A program made the position numbers and the translations under genes. From NCBI GenBank assembly GCA_022511205.1, contig JAFLRY010000001.1, positions 1 to 64,000 on the forward strand: DNA of 64,000 nucleotides, in the 5' to 3' direction. The number at the start of each line of letters is the position of its first letter. The stretch's first letter is position 1. This document shows, piece after piece, positions 26,866 to 37,139 of this stretch. The DNA comes from Eubacterium sp. GTDB lineage: Bacteria; Bacillota; Clostridia; Oscillospirales; Acutalibacteraceae. The notes below the pieces were generated by a model. That model was not told where the DNA came from. It ran no database searches and saw only the letters and a program-made list of their open reading frames with translations.

Positions 26866-28330
26866 CTATAGTCCTGAAAATTGGACAGCAATCGGAAGAG
26901 CCGCTTACGCCGTCCTCCGTCATAACTACTATTGCGTATCTTGGCTCATTATAAGGATAAAAACCCGCAAACCAAGTGTTCAAAATTTCTTTGCCGTCCA
27001 CAAATATTCCGCTTTGAGCGGTTGAGGTCTTCCCTGCCGAATTGTTATCGTATTCCGCCGCCGAACCTGTTCCGTTCGTAACAACGTAGCGCATATATTC
27101 CTGAAGCGTTTCAGCCGTTTTCTCGCTTATGATCCTTTTCGCGGCGTGGGCAGGAAATCGGGTAACTTCGCCGTAACCGTTGGCCTCTCCGAAAAGCACG
27201 TTCGGCGAAATGTATTTTCCTCCGTTTGCGATAGTCGCCACAACTGAAGCGAAATGAAGCGGTGTTGTGGTGAGCTTGCCCTGCCCAAAACCGATCAGCG
27301 CAAGCTGACCTTTGGAGCGTAATTCGGATTCATCGGGAAAATTCCCGTTCGTAACATTCCAAGCGTCAGCAAGCCCTGTGCTTTCACCAAATCCAAAGCT
27401 TTCAGCGGTTTTATACACCTTTTCATATCCAAGCGCAAGCGCGAGATTTATAAAATAGCAGTTGCATGAATTTGCGAGTGCTTCCTTGATCGTCTGCAAA
27501 CCGTGTTCCCTTTTATGCTGGCAGGAAAAAACAGTGTCCCCAACGGTTATTTCGCCCTCGCAATTGTAGATAGGATTTAGCTTATTTTCAAGAGCGCAGG
27601 CTGAGATCACCAGTTTGAAAACGGAGCCGACTGTGTAGGGATTAAAGGCGCGGTTCAGGTAATCGTTTGGCTTGCTGCAGGATGCAAGAACGTCACCCGT
27701 TTGAATATCGAGAACCACCACAGCGCCTTTATTCATTTTCTCAGCAGCAGCTTCAACGGTTTCCTGAATTTTCGTATCAATAGTGAGCACTGCTCCAAAT
27801 TTAGAGGAGTAATTATTATCAAGCACCGTGCCCTCATCGCCGTCAAGAAGTCTCCCGATTGCGTCGATCGCAAAATTAACAGTCTTCGAACCAATATGAT
27901 CTGAATACAGCTTCTCGCAATCAGTAATCAAATGAATCGCCAAGGTGTTATCATCGTGGCGATTTTTCGTATTAAAAATTTTAATGTACTTGCAGGAGGA
28001 GTAATTTTCAATTCTTTTGATTACGGGATAGCCCTGCCTGAGTTCATCTATGATCTCGCTTCGCTGTGTTTTATCAAAAAGCAATTCCAGCTCCGAGAGG
28101 CATTTTTCAGTTGGGCGTATCACCGCCGCAAGCCCTTCGCTTTTATTCGTAAGCTTTTTGAAATTTCTGTCATAAACGGTTGGATAAAGCTTATCAATTG
28201 TAAGCGTATAGCTGTTATACGTTGACGATACGGCAAACTTTCCGCTGAAAATGATGTATCCGAGCCTGCCGATTATTGCGGTAAACGCAAAACAAACCGT
28301 AACTACGAACGTAATAAGCCTTTTTTTCAT
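26849..28330 (-). CDS. Class B penicillin-binding protein transpeptidase; ORF track start 28498 is over-extended
   Basis: NPYTVGSVFKLV (SxxK), SCN, KTS in place of KTG; MKKRLITFVVTVCFAF membrane anchor. Confidence 0.88.
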   Translation of the reverse strand: MKKRLITFVVTVCFAFTAIIGRLGYIIFSGKFAVSSTYNSYTLTIDKLYPTVYDRNFKKLTNKSEGLAAVIRPTEKCLSELELLFDKTQRSEIIDELRQGYPVIKRIENYSSCKYIKIFNTKNRHDDNTLAIHLITDCEKLYSDHIGSKTVNFAIDAIGRLLDGDEGTVLDNNYSSKFGAVLTIDTKIQETVEAAAEKMNKGAVVVLDIQTGDVLASCSKPNDYLNRAFNPYTVGSVFKLVISACALENKLNPIYNCEGEITVGDTVFSCQHKREHGLQTIKEALANSCNCYFINLALALGYEKVYKTAESFGFGESTGLADAWNVTNGNFPDESELRSKGQLALIGFGQGKLTTTPLHFASVVATIANGGKYISPNVLFGEANGYGEVTRFPAHAAKRIISEKTAETLQEYMRYVVTNGTGSAAEYDNNSAGKTSTAQSGIFVDGKEILNTWFAGFYPYNEPRYAIVVMTEDGVSGSSDCCPIFRTIVENLD

Positions 28331-28331
28331 G

Positions 28332-28364
28332 AAAAAACACCCCTGTGTATTATTAACAGGGGTG
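28332..28364 (-). terminator. Terminator hairpin after the U32 peptidase gene; its 3' arm carries the PBP Shine-Dalgarno
   Basis: Minus strand CACCCCTG-11 nt-CAGGGGTG-TTTTTT, then C-ATG of the PBP. Confidence 0.8.
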
Positions 28365-28370
28365 AATAAT

Positions 28371-29594
28371 TTAATCTTTTTTTCTTCTGAAAATCGCGTA
28401 GGGAGAAAGGGACTGCGAACAGTTGAAGGAATAAACGTCGGTAGCTTTATTGGCGGCGGGAACAAATTCACCGTCGTTTTCATTATAAAGCTCCTCAACA
28501 GTAACCGTGAAAGGAAGCTTAAAGGGCTCGACTACCTCAAGCGTTTCACCCTCAAAAAAGCGGTTACGCTGATCGACTGTTACTCTGCCATCCTTTTGCT
28601 CCTTAAAGAGGGCGCAAACGTCCCAGTTCCTTATGTAGCCGCCGTTGTCGGTAACCTGCCCGTTCTCGATCTTGCCGAAGTTAAAGCCCGTTGTATAGCC
28701 GCGGTGGCTCATTTTTTCCATTTCGTCCAGTATCCATTGAGAGGGCTTAAAATCCTCCCGCGGATCGCGGAGATATTCGTCAATAGCGGCTCGGTAAGCG
28801 TTTGTGACTATCGCCGTGTAGTATTCACTCTTGGCTCTGCCCTCAATTTTGAAGGAATCAACACCCGCCCGAACAAGCTCGGGAATATGCTCGATCATAC
28901 AGAGATCGCGGGAGTTGAAAATATAAGTTCCCTCTTCCTCCTCATTGATTGGGAAATACTGACCCGGGCGCTTTTCCTCAACAATGTGATATTTCCAGCG
29001 GCAGGGCTGAGCGCAATCGCCTCTGTTGGCGTCTCTGCCTACCATATAATCAGACAGGATACAGCGGCCGCTGAAGCTCATACACATCGCTCCGTGAACG
29101 AAAACCTCGATCTCAAGGCTCGGATCGGTCTTATCACGAATCGTGCGGATCTCGTCAAGGGAAAGTTCGCGGGCTGTTACAATTCGCTTCGCGCCCATTT
29201 CGAAAAACGCGTTCGCCGCCTGATAGTTTACGATACCCGCCTGCGTAGAAATATGGATATCAACGCCGGGCGCGTATTTTTTCGCAAGTGTAAGAACGCC
29301 CATATCGGCAATGATCAGCGCGTCAATGCCAATATTTTCCGCGTGCTTCAAAAAATCGGGAAGAAATTCTATCTCGCCGTTTCTCGGCAGCGTGTTGCAG
29401 GTTAGATATAATTTTTTTTCGTTTTTGTGAACGAAATCTACGGCGCTTTTCAGCTCATCGCTGCCGAAATTTGCGGGATTGGTTCGCATTCCGAACATCG
29501 AACCGCCAACGTAAACGGCGTCAGCGCCGAATTTGACTGCTAACTTTAATCTTTCAAAATCGCCCGCGGGCGAAAGTAATTCCGGGATCATCAT
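28371..29594 (-). CDS. Peptidase U32 family protein (possible tRNA/rRNA hydroxylation factor)
   Basis: MIPELLSPAGDFERLKLAVKFGADAVYVGG; FVHGAMCMSFSGRC; CAQPCRW; DSFKIEGRAKS. Confidence 0.95.
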   Translation of the reverse strand: MMIPELLSPAGDFERLKLAVKFGADAVYVGGSMFGMRTNPANFGSDELKSAVDFVHKNEKKLYLTCNTLPRNGEIEFLPDFLKHAENIGIDALIIADMGVLTLAKKYAPGVDIHISTQAGIVNYQAANAFFEMGAKRIVTARELSLDEIRTIRDKTDPSLEIEVFVHGAMCMSFSGRCILSDYMVGRDANRGDCAQPCRWKYHIVEEKRPGQYFPINEEEEGTYIFNSRDLCMIEHIPELVRAGVDSFKIEGRAKSEYYTAIVTNAYRAAIDEYLRDPREDFKPSQWILDEMEKMSHRGYTTGFNFGKIENGQVTDNGGYIRNWDVCALFKEQKDGRVTVDQRNRFFEGETLEVVEPFKLPFTVTVEELYNENDGEFVPAANKATDVYSFNCSQSLSPYAIFRRKKD

Positions 29595-30856
29595 AATAAA
29601 TACGGAGCAAATCTCCTGATTTTTTCTTTAAATTCAGTATTATTCTTAGCTGTGTAGAGATTCTTTTTGTTATCGTGGAAGAAGAAATAATCGTCTGTAT
29701 TTTCCGGCCAGAGCACGGCTTTAATAGCGTCTAAGCCGGGATTGCAGATCGGACCTTCGGGAAGTCCCGATACCAATGAATCATTATTCGTGTTGTAATA
29801 CTTAAGATAGTATTCCGCGGTGTGGGAAGAGCTGGAGGTAAGCGAAGGCTTTACCTTATTCTTGATATAGTCAGCAGTGGAATTACAGCCGAGGGTCGGG
29901 AAATTTACCTTATCTCTTAAACGGTTTTCAATAATTCCCGCAATCGTGGGCATTTGCTTCGCGTTGGCCGCCTCTGCCTGAACGATGGAAGCGATAATGA
30001 TTACCTCATCCATAGTGTATCCAAGCTCCTTGGCACGCTCTCTGAATTCATCAGTTATCTTGGCTTCTGTGTTTTTCAAGAAGGTTTCAACCGTGCTGGA
30101 GGGTCCCTGACCTATATAGAAATTATAAGTGTCCGGGAATAAATAGCCCTCAAGCCTGTATGGTATGGTTTCTTTAGGATTACGTGATGCAACAAGCGAA
30201 TAAGAGGTAAATTCCGTGGACTGAATAACCGAAAGCAAAGCCGCCTTATCCTTGCAGACCTCGTTATCAACCAATTTCTTAACGATATCGGCAACGGTGT
30301 AGCCTTCGGGGAAAGTCAGCGTGACTGTTTCGGCGGTTTCGGCTTCCCCAAGCATAGCGATCAGCATATTTTCAACACCCATTTTGCCGTTCAGATAATA
30401 CGTTCCCGGCTCAAAAGGTCCGTCAAGAGAAGTCTGCCTTGAAAGCAGCATCGTTTCAAGCTTAACCAAAATCTTGCAGAAATTCTTGCAGGTAACAAGT
30501 CCGTTATCCGCCAAAATATCAATAGCTTCACTGGGGTCGGTTATACGCTGAGTGTAGCTTACCGTAATGCTTGTCTGGGATTTCGTCATTCCGAAAACGT
30601 CGTTAAGGCAGAATATCGCGTAAACCGAAAGCAGCATTGAGAGCGCGATAACGATAATAAAAAACATATAGGTGGAGAGAACGGTATTTCCCCTTCTTCT
30701 CCTTTTCTTGGTTTTCGCCGCGGCGGGAGCTCCGGGGTTCTTATTCTCTCTTATGATCTTTGCGTAATCCTCGTTTGAAAAATATATGTCCTTACTTCCG
30801 GTATCGGCGTCAACCGGATTGAGTCCGGACTCGTTGGTTTCAAACTTATCACTCAT
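29591..30856 (-). CDS. mltG: Endolytic transglycosylase MltG (YceG-like)
   Basis: IIASIVQAEA; LEGYLFPDTY; LGCNSTADYI; GLPEGPICNPG; DYFFFHDNK. Confidence 0.95.
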   Translation of the reverse strand: MSDKFETNESGLNPVDADTGSKDIYFSNEDYAKIIRENKNPGAPAAAKTKKRRRRGNTVLSTYMFFIIVIALSMLLSVYAIFCLNDVFGMTKSQTSITVSYTQRITDPSEAIDILADNGLVTCKNFCKILVKLETMLLSRQTSLDGPFEPGTYYLNGKMGVENMLIAMLGEAETAETVTLTFPEGYTVADIVKKLVDNEVCKDKAALLSVIQSTEFTSYSLVASRNPKETIPYRLEGYLFPDTYNFYIGQGPSSTVETFLKNTEAKITDEFRERAKELGYTMDEVIIIASIVQAEAANAKQMPTIAGIIENRLRDKVNFPTLGCNSTADYIKNKVKPSLTSSSSHTAEYYLKYYNTNNDSLVSGLPEGPICNPGLDAIKAVLWPENTDDYFFFHDNKKNLYTAKNNTEFKEKIRRFAPYLL

Positions 30857-30869
30857 ATTTTTTAACCTC

Positions 30870-31427
30870 CTATAAGCTGATTATTTCACGTTCAGTTACG
30901 ATGAAGTCAACGGCTTTATCGTGCTGCTCCACAGGCAGTGCTTTACTCAAACAATCATTATAGCACAAACCAACTGAAATAATAATAAACTTTTTCAAAA
31001 ATTTATCGTAATACCCTTTTCCGTAGCCGAGCCTGTAGCCGCTTTTATCAAAACTGAGAGCGGGAACAAGGCAAACGCAATCTGAAAAGCTATCAACTTT
31101 TTCGCATAATTCAGTATTTGGCTCGCGAATTCCAAAAGAGCCAACGGAAAGCTTTGAAAGCAAATCAATATAGTAAAAATCCATATTACCGCTTTTATCA
31201 GCGCATCTCGGAAGCGCAACATTTTTGCCGTCTGCCAAAGCTTTTTTAATGATTCTATCAGCATTTATCTCGTCTTTCAGCGCGGCGTAGCAAAGCAAAA
31301 GCTTGGCGTTTTTATAAAGCTCAGAATTCAAAAAGTTATCGCATATCTGCCTGTCTTTTACTTCCTTATCGGCAAGCGTCTTGCGCTTTTCGCGGTAATA
31401 CCGCCGAAGCTCGCTTTTTACCTGCAT
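30870..31427 (-). CDS. 5-formyltetrahydrofolate cyclo-ligase
   Basis: LRRYYREKRKTL; PALSFDKSGYRLGYGKGYYDKFL. Confidence 0.94.
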   Translation of the reverse strand: MQVKSELRRYYREKRKTLADKEVKDRQICDNFLNSELYKNAKLLLCYAALKDEINADRIIKKALADGKNVALPRCADKSGNMDFYYIDLLSKLSVGSFGIREPNTELCEKVDSFSDCVCLVPALSFDKSGYRLGYGKGYYDKFLKKFIIISVGLCYNDCLSKALPVEQHDKAVDFIVTEREIISL

Positions 31428-31957
31428 TGTATCGCGCTTCTGACAGCCTCAGCTTCAGCTTCACCAACAAGCTCTTTAACGATTTCAAGACCGAATTCAA
31501 CGGCAACCCCCGCGCCCTTTGCGGTAATATACTTGCCGTCGGTAACAACGTGGTCACTTGAAATAACGGCGCCCTCTAAGGCTTCCTCAAAGCCGGGATA
31601 GCAGATAGCGTTTTTGCCCTTCAGCAAGCCCTTGTGGCCGAGAATTGAAGGTCCTGCGCAGATAGCACAGATAAGCGCGCCGCACTCTACGGCTTCATCT
31701 ATAGCCGCCTGCACGATTCCCGATTTTTCAAGGTTAATAACACCGGGCATACCGCCGGGAATGACTATAGCCTCAACGTCCGTAAATTTAAACTCAGCAG
31801 AAGTGATATCAGCCTTAACGGTAATTCCACAGGATGACGTTATAAGCTCCTTATCTATTCCAACGGTTGTAACACCCACCTTGGCGCGGCGAAGCATATC
31901 GATAGGCGCCATAGCCTCAATAATCTCAAATCCGTCCGCAAGAAAAACGTAAACCAT
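31418..31957 (-). CDS. DJ-1/PfpI family protein
   Basis: VYVFLADGFEIIEAMAPIDMLRRA; VIPGGMPG; ICAGPSILG. Confidence 0.92.
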   Translation of the reverse strand: MVYVFLADGFEIIEAMAPIDMLRRAKVGVTTVGIDKELITSSCGITVKADITSAEFKFTDVEAIVIPGGMPGVINLEKSGIVQAAIDEAVECGALICAICAGPSILGHKGLLKGKNAICYPGFEEALEGAVISSDHVVTDGKYITAKGAGVAVEFGLEIVKELVGEAEAEAVRSAIQCR

Positions 31958-31971
31958 ATATTTTACCCCTT

Positions 31972-32481
31972 TTATCTTATAATCCCTGTTGATCCGATCG
32001 GCAGATCAAGCGCTGAAAATATCATACCCTTCGGGAATTCATGATCGCTTCCCTCATATAGGTATTCTATAATTTCGTTGATTTCGTCAAATTCGATTTT
32101 ATTCTGAAATTCGCCATCTGAATAAAGCCTCGTTTCAAAGCCGTGCTTTGAATAAAACTCAAAAAGTCCGTCATTTGCGGGAATGAGCCAAAGGAAATCC
32201 CTCATATGCTTCTTTGCTTCGCTTATAAGACTTGATGAATAGCCATGTTTTCTGTATACCTCAGCGGTGCAAACGGCGTAAACGTACTTGCCGTTATACT
32301 CAGAGTATTTACAATCCACAAGGAAGAGCATTGAAGCAAGGGTATCGTCAACGAAAAGACCGAGGCAGGAATAATTCTTACATTCATCAATAAAGAATTC
32401 AATATCCTCCCTGCTGTCACCGAATACACTTGACCAAAGTGAAATTATCTGTTCTCTATCCTCAGTGAAATCAATCCTCAT
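31972..32481 (-). CDS. GNAT-family N-acetyltransferase
   Basis: DREQIISLWSSVFGD; VYAVCTAEVYRKHGYSSSLI. Confidence 0.82.
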   Translation of the reverse strand: MRIDFTEDREQIISLWSSVFGDSREDIEFFIDECKNYSCLGLFVDDTLASMLFLVDCKYSEYNGKYVYAVCTAEVYRKHGYSSSLISEAKKHMRDFLWLIPANDGLFEFYSKHGFETRLYSDGEFQNKIEFDEINEIIEYLYEGSDHEFPKGMIFSALDLPIGSTGIIR

Positions 32482-33364
32482 AAACAGCTAATTCCTTTTT
32501 AAGCCAAATCGCCGGGTGGTAGGACTGTTTTGCTTTTCTTAAGCCCTCAAGACCTAAATCCTCTTCCCTGTTGACGAACTCATAGCCGTCCTCGGCAAGT
32601 CTCTTTGCAAACTCCTGATTGATGATAGCATATGCTCCGTGCATTTCCGCAGGGGCTTTTTCAAAGTGGGAAACGAAGCACTTATCACTCAACGGCTCAC
32701 CGTAAGTATAGGCGATGGCTTTAGAGTTTACTCTTATGATACCGCCCTTGAAACCGAGCTTTTTATAATTCTCAAAGCCTGTTAAAACGGCTTCAAATTC
32801 AAGAGAATAGTCGGCATCGTTTTCGTCCTTATCAAATATCCAATTTGTATGAAGCTCGATACAGTCGGCGATATTCTCCTCAGTGATCTCCTCATACTGC
32901 CAATCGAGATTATTTTTCTTAAAATTCGTTATATGATTACGCTTGCCGTGATATTTCTTGCCGTGAAGCTCGGCAAGATCGGATACGTTATAAATATAAT
33001 CGTTGCAGCCGTCATCGTAAACGTATCTGAATTTATTCGGAAACGCTTCTTCAAGCATAGTTTTATAGCTTTCGGTAACGCCGTATATTCTTGGCTTGAT
33101 CCCAAAGCTTTTCGCATCGTCAATGATCTGCTGTACGGCATCCTTGAAATCGCCTTTTCCGATAGGAAGGGAGTAAGACACGTCCTCGTCTTTTCCCCAG
33201 CGGCAGATAAAATAATCCTTATAGTGGGCGATAACGGTTTTATACGCCGTATGCCAAAGATACGAAGTTCCGAAGGTGTATTCACAGTTCATACTGTGGG
33301 CGTGGGAAAAGCATTCCTGTACCCAGTCGATATCGTTAATATCCGGTGTTTTAAATTTTAACAT
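32471..33364 (-). CDS. DUF2156 / phosphatidylglycerol lysyltransferase-type domain protein
   Basis: KYHGKRNHITNFKK; FVNREEDLGLEGLRKAKQSYHPA. Confidence 0.85.
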   Translation of the reverse strand: MLKFKTPDINDIDWVQECFSHAHSMNCEYTFGTSYLWHTAYKTVIAHYKDYFICRWGKDEDVSYSLPIGKGDFKDAVQQIIDDAKSFGIKPRIYGVTESYKTMLEEAFPNKFRYVYDDGCNDYIYNVSDLAELHGKKYHGKRNHITNFKKNNLDWQYEEITEENIADCIELHTNWIFDKDENDADYSLEFEAVLTGFENYKKLGFKGGIIRVNSKAIAYTYGEPLSDKCFVSHFEKAPAEMHGAYAIINQEFAKRLAEDGYEFVNREEDLGLEGLRKAKQSYHPAIWLKKELAVYED

Positions 33365-34023
33365 AATTCCTCTTTAACTATTTCAACGATTCTTGAATGT
33401 ATCACGTCTATAGGCAGCGGCTTTTCTCCGTCTGAGCAGGCTATCACCTTCCAGCCCTGCTTCTCTGCCGTGTACAGCGCCGCCTGACGGCATTTTTGAA
33501 GAAAGTCAACGTCTACCTCGTGAACGTCCTTTTTGCTCTCATTTCCGCCGTAGCGGGCCGTCATCAGCTTTTGGGATATCTCTACGGGCATATCAAGGTA
33601 GATAACAGCGTCAGGCTTCGGAATACCTATCTTGTTATACTCGAAATCAGCGCTCCAATCAAGGTAAGCGTCCCACTGCTCCTTGGGAATTTTTTCCATC
33701 TGGTAGATAGAATTGGACGTGGCATAGCGATCGGCAAGGATCACCGTGCCCTTTTCATAATCCTTTCCCCAGTTTAGCTTATAAGAAGCAAATCTGTCCA
33801 CAGCGTAGAAGGCTCCCGCAGCGTAGGCATTAACGCTGTCTGCCGACGAGCCGAACTCTCCGCCGAGATACATTTTAACAAGGGTGCTGGAGGGGCTGTC
33901 GTAATCTGGAAGCTTGATTTTCTTGTAATCAACGGAGTTGGCTTTGAAATGATCCTCCAATAGCTTGACCTGCGTTGATTTACCGCTTCCGTCAAGCCCC
34001 TCTATAATAATTAATTTTTTCAT
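33358..34023 (-). CDS. tmk: Thymidylate kinase (dTMP kinase)
   Basis: IIEGLDGSGKSTQVKLL; DRYATSN; PDAVIYLDMP. Confidence 0.9.
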   Translation of the reverse strand: MKKLIIIEGLDGSGKSTQVKLLEDHFKANSVDYKKIKLPDYDSPSSTLVKMYLGGEFGSSADSVNAYAAGAFYAVDRFASYKLNWGKDYEKGTVILADRYATSNSIYQMEKIPKEQWDAYLDWSADFEYNKIGIPKPDAVIYLDMPVEISQKLMTARYGGNESKKDVHEVDVDFLQKCRQAALYTAEKQGWKVIACSDGEKPLPIDVIHSRIVEIVKEELC

Positions 34024-34229
34024 TGATCTTTTCTTTTAACTTTCCTTTTGTTTCCGTGTTCGTCAACGATATACGTATTTTCGAGCTGCCCTACAAGGCT
34101 TTCCTTAAAGCTGTCAATATAAAGGCGGCGAAGCTTTGCCTGTTCCTCTTTTTCGGGATCGGTAAGCCCTTCAGCCTTTGATTTTCGGGCAAGCTCATTT
34201 ATTCTGTCTATCTGTTCTTTAGTAACCAT
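34020..34229 (-). CDS. DUF896 domain protein
   Basis: IDRINELARKSKAEGLTDPEKEEQAKLRRLYIDSFK. Confidence 0.95.
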   Translation of the reverse strand: MVTKEQIDRINELARKSKAEGLTDPEKEEQAKLRRLYIDSFKESLVGQLENTYIVDEHGNKRKVKRKDQ

Positions 34230-35362
34230 TAGTCTAAAAAGTCCTTTAATCTCTTGCTTCTGCTGGGGTGGCGAAGCTTTCTGAGCGCCTTAGCCTCGAT
34301 CTGGCGGATACGCTCACGGGTAACGTTAAACACTCTGCCTACTTCTTCAAGTGTCTTGGGATTGCCGTCCTCAAGACCGAAGCGGAGCGCAAGCACCTTT
34401 TCCTCTCTTGGAGTAAGCGTTTTAAGCACGTCCGCAAGCTGTTCTTTGAGTAGGCTCATTGAAGCCGCATCATCGGGCGGAAGCGCGTCATCATCGGGGA
34501 TGAAATCGCCGAGGTGGGAATCTTCTTCCTCACCGATGGGTGTTTCAAGGGAAACGGGCTCCTGCGCTACTCGGAGAATTTCACGCACCTTATCGGTGGG
34601 CATTTCAAGAAATTCAGCGATCTCTTCAGGGCGCGGCTCTTTTCCGTTTTGATGAAGCAGCTGGCTGTTTGCCTTTTTCACTTTATTGATCGTTTCCACC
34701 ATATGAACTGGGATTCTTATTGTTCTGGCCTGATCGGCAATGGCGCGGGTGATCGCCTGTCTGATCCACCATGTGGCATAGGTTGAAAACTTAAAGCCCT
34801 TCGTGTAGTCAAACTTATCTACCGCTTTGATAAGACCCATATTGCCCTCTTGGATAAGATCAAGGAACTGCATTCCCCTGCCAACGTATCTCTTAGCGAT
34901 ACTTACAACGAGGCGAAGGTTTGATTCTGCAAGTCTTTTCTTGGCAACAGGATCGTCATCGGCAATTCTGATAGCGTACTCGATCTCCTGCTCAGGCGTG
35001 AGAAGCGGAACGCGGCCGATCTCCTTAAGATATACTTTAACGGGATCGTCCATAACCGCGCTGTCGCTTGTACCGATAGCGTCAACACCGTCCGTATCCT
35101 TGGGAAGATCAACTTCAAGGGTGATACCGTCAAGCGCTTCGGCAGAAAAGTCATCTATAATGCTGATATTGGAGCCGTCAATAAGATCGTTGAGTTTTTC
35201 AAGCTCGTCCACGTCAAGATCCATTTCAACGATAAGGTTATCTATCTCCTGGGCAGTTAAATGGCCCACAGCCTTGCCCTTTTCAACGAGCTTTTTAAAG
35301 GCGTTATTCTTTTTTTCCTCAGCAACTGATTGAGTTGGTGTAAGATTGATTTTGTTATCCAT
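34229..35362 (-). CDS. rpoD: RNA polymerase primary sigma factor RpoD (SigA); start corrected from 35413
   Basis: [54 protein letters not shown]; region 4 HTH. Confidence 0.97.
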   Translation of the reverse strand: MDNKINLTPTQSVAEEKKNNAFKKLVEKGKAVGHLTAQEIDNLIVEMDLDVDELEKLNDLIDGSNISIIDDFSAEALDGITLEVDLPKDTDGVDAIGTSDSAVMDDPVKVYLKEIGRVPLLTPEQEIEYAIRIADDDPVAKKRLAESNLRLVVSIAKRYVGRGMQFLDLIQEGNMGLIKAVDKFDYTKGFKFSTYATWWIRQAITRAIADQARTIRIPVHMVETINKVKKANSQLLHQNGKEPRPEEIAEFLEMPTDKVREILRVAQEPVSLETPIGEEEDSHLGDFIPDDDALPPDDAASMSLLKEQLADVLKTLTPREEKVLALRFGLEDGNPKTLEEVGRVFNVTRERIRQIEAKALRKLRHPSRSKRLKDFLD

Positions 35363-35375
35363 AGTGTACTCCTCT

Positions 35376-37109
35376 TTATGTATTTCCAAATGCTTTTCTG
35401 AATTCATCGTCATCTAAAACGGAGGCGGTTTTATCGTTCTTTTTACCGTGTTCCGAGGTAATGACATTTAAACAATCTGTAAATTCCCGTTTCGGATCAG
35501 CGCTTTCCTTTCCTCTTGCGAGGATTCCCGAAAACCTGCCGGTTTCGTCAACGGTGAGCTTGTCCCCAAAATTGATGAGATCAACGGCAATGCCGCTTCT
35601 TATGTTTTCGCAAACGAGATCGAATATTTTTCTTGTAAAGCCCTGAGTCAGCACGTCAGGGGAAAAGCCGTTTAATATTTTATAACAATCGGGATATTTT
35701 ATCAACAGGAAAATTAATCTTTCCTCAGCCTTCAGCTTCTTAACTGACGAGCCGCTGTCGTAGGAGATCTTCGCGTTATCCCTGATACTGTCATTCACTA
35801 CCTTTTTATACTCCGCTCTCTTCTTTGATCTGGCGTTTTTTCTGACGTAATCATCAAGCTGAGCGCTGAGATTTCGTTTATCGATTCCAAGCTCTTCCGA
35901 AAGGCGTGAAACGTAGAGGTCTTTTTCAACAGGTGAAACGTCCGCAAGAAGCTTAACGATATCGTTAACGAAATCTATTTTTCCCTGAGTGAGATTCAGA
36001 TTATGCTTTTTTCTTATTTCAAGTATCTTGAATTCAAGATCGCTTGCCGCACCCTCCAGCATAGCGCCGAATTTTTCCGCGCCAACGTTTTTGATTATTT
36101 CATCCGGGTCTTTGCCGTATTGCAGCGCGGGAACTCTTATTTTAAGGCTCGTCTGCTTAAATAGCTGTATCGCCTTTTCTACGGCCTTCTGCCCCGCTTC
36201 ATCGGCATCATAGGCAAGTATCACCTCGTCGGCATATCTGCTTATCAGGCGTACCTGCTCGCTTGTAAGCGCCGTTCCGCAGCCCGCCACGGCATTGGTA
36301 AAGCCCGCCTGATGCATAGCGATAACGTCCATATACCCCTCGCAGAGAATGAGCGTTCGCTTGCCGCTGTCCTTTGCGAAATTAAGGCCAAACAACTCGT
36401 TGGTTTTTTTATAAGCCAGCGTGTCGCCGGTGTTTATATACTTCGGCTTGCTGTCATCAAGCACTCTGCCGCCGAAGGCGATCACGTTTCCGTAAACGTC
36501 AATTATCGGGGTCATAACACGGTTTCGGAAGTTATCGTAACAGCCCTTGTCGCTTCTTCGGGCTAAACCCGCTTCAACAAGCTCCGATTCCGAAAAGCCC
36601 TGAGCTTTAAGCGCCTTGGTAAGTTCTCTCCAGCCGTTGGGAGCAAAGCCGAGACCGAATTTTGTAATTGTTTTTTTTGAAAGTCCCCTATTAAGATAAT
36701 AGCTTAATGCCATTTGACCATCCTCGCTCATAAGGCGGGAATTAAAGAATTTCGCCGCCTGGCGGTTGGCTTCAAGAATACGGCGTCTGCGTTTTGAAAG
36801 GCTGTCGTCAAAGCCATCAGAGGGCATCTGCATACCTGCTCTTTCAGCAAGCGCGCGCACAGCGTCCGTATAATCAAGGTTTTCAATTTTTCTGATAAAG
36901 GTTACCGCGTCTCCGCCGGCTCCGCAACCGAAGCAGTAGAATGACTGGGTTTCGGGATAAACGGTGAAGGACGGCGTTTTCTCATTGTGAAACGGGCAAA
37001 GCCCGGTCAGCGTGCTTCCGCGTTTTCTTAAAGTAACGTAAGTTGAAATTATGTCTTCAATATCGGTTTTATATCTAAGCTCCTGTAAAAATGAATCGTT
37101 GATCGGCAC
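35376..37109 (-). CDS. dnaG: DNA primase
   Basis: [30 protein letters not shown] zinc finger; Toprim EGYMDVIA. Confidence 0.97.
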   Translation of the reverse strand: MPINDSFLQELRYKTDIEDIISTYVTLRKRGSTLTGLCPFHNEKTPSFTVYPETQSFYCFGCGAGGDAVTFIRKIENLDYTDAVRALAERAGMQMPSDGFDDSLSKRRRRILEANRQAAKFFNSRLMSEDGQMALSYYLNRGLSKKTITKFGLGFAPNGWRELTKALKAQGFSESELVEAGLARRSDKGCYDNFRNRVMTPIIDVYGNVIAFGGRVLDDSKPKYINTGDTLAYKKTNELFGLNFAKDSGKRTLILCEGYMDVIAMHQAGFTNAVAGCGTALTSEQVRLISRYADEVILAYDADEAGQKAVEKAIQLFKQTSLKIRVPALQYGKDPDEIIKNVGAEKFGAMLEGAASDLEFKILEIRKKHNLNLTQGKIDFVNDIVKLLADVSPVEKDLYVSRLSEELGIDKRNLSAQLDDYVRKNARSKKRAEYKKVVNDSIRDNAKISYDSGSSVKKLKAEERLIFLLIKYPDCYKILNGFSPDVLTQGFTRKIFDLVCENIRSGIAVDLINFGDKLTVDETGRFSGILARGKESADPKREFTDCLNVITSEHGKKNDKTASVLDDDEFRKAFGNT

Positions 37110-37139
37110 AATTTCAACTCCTTTCTATGATTAAAACAT

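Noticed and set aside
26849-28498. N-terminal extension of the PBP to 28498
   Set aside because: Extension runs across the hairpin and over the U32 peptidase 3' end; membrane anchor and SD support 28330.
28251-29405. 384-aa plus-strand ORF opposite the U32 peptidase and PBP genes
   Set aside because: Antisense shadow of two well-supported genes, crossing the terminator/RBS region; no recognisable domain.
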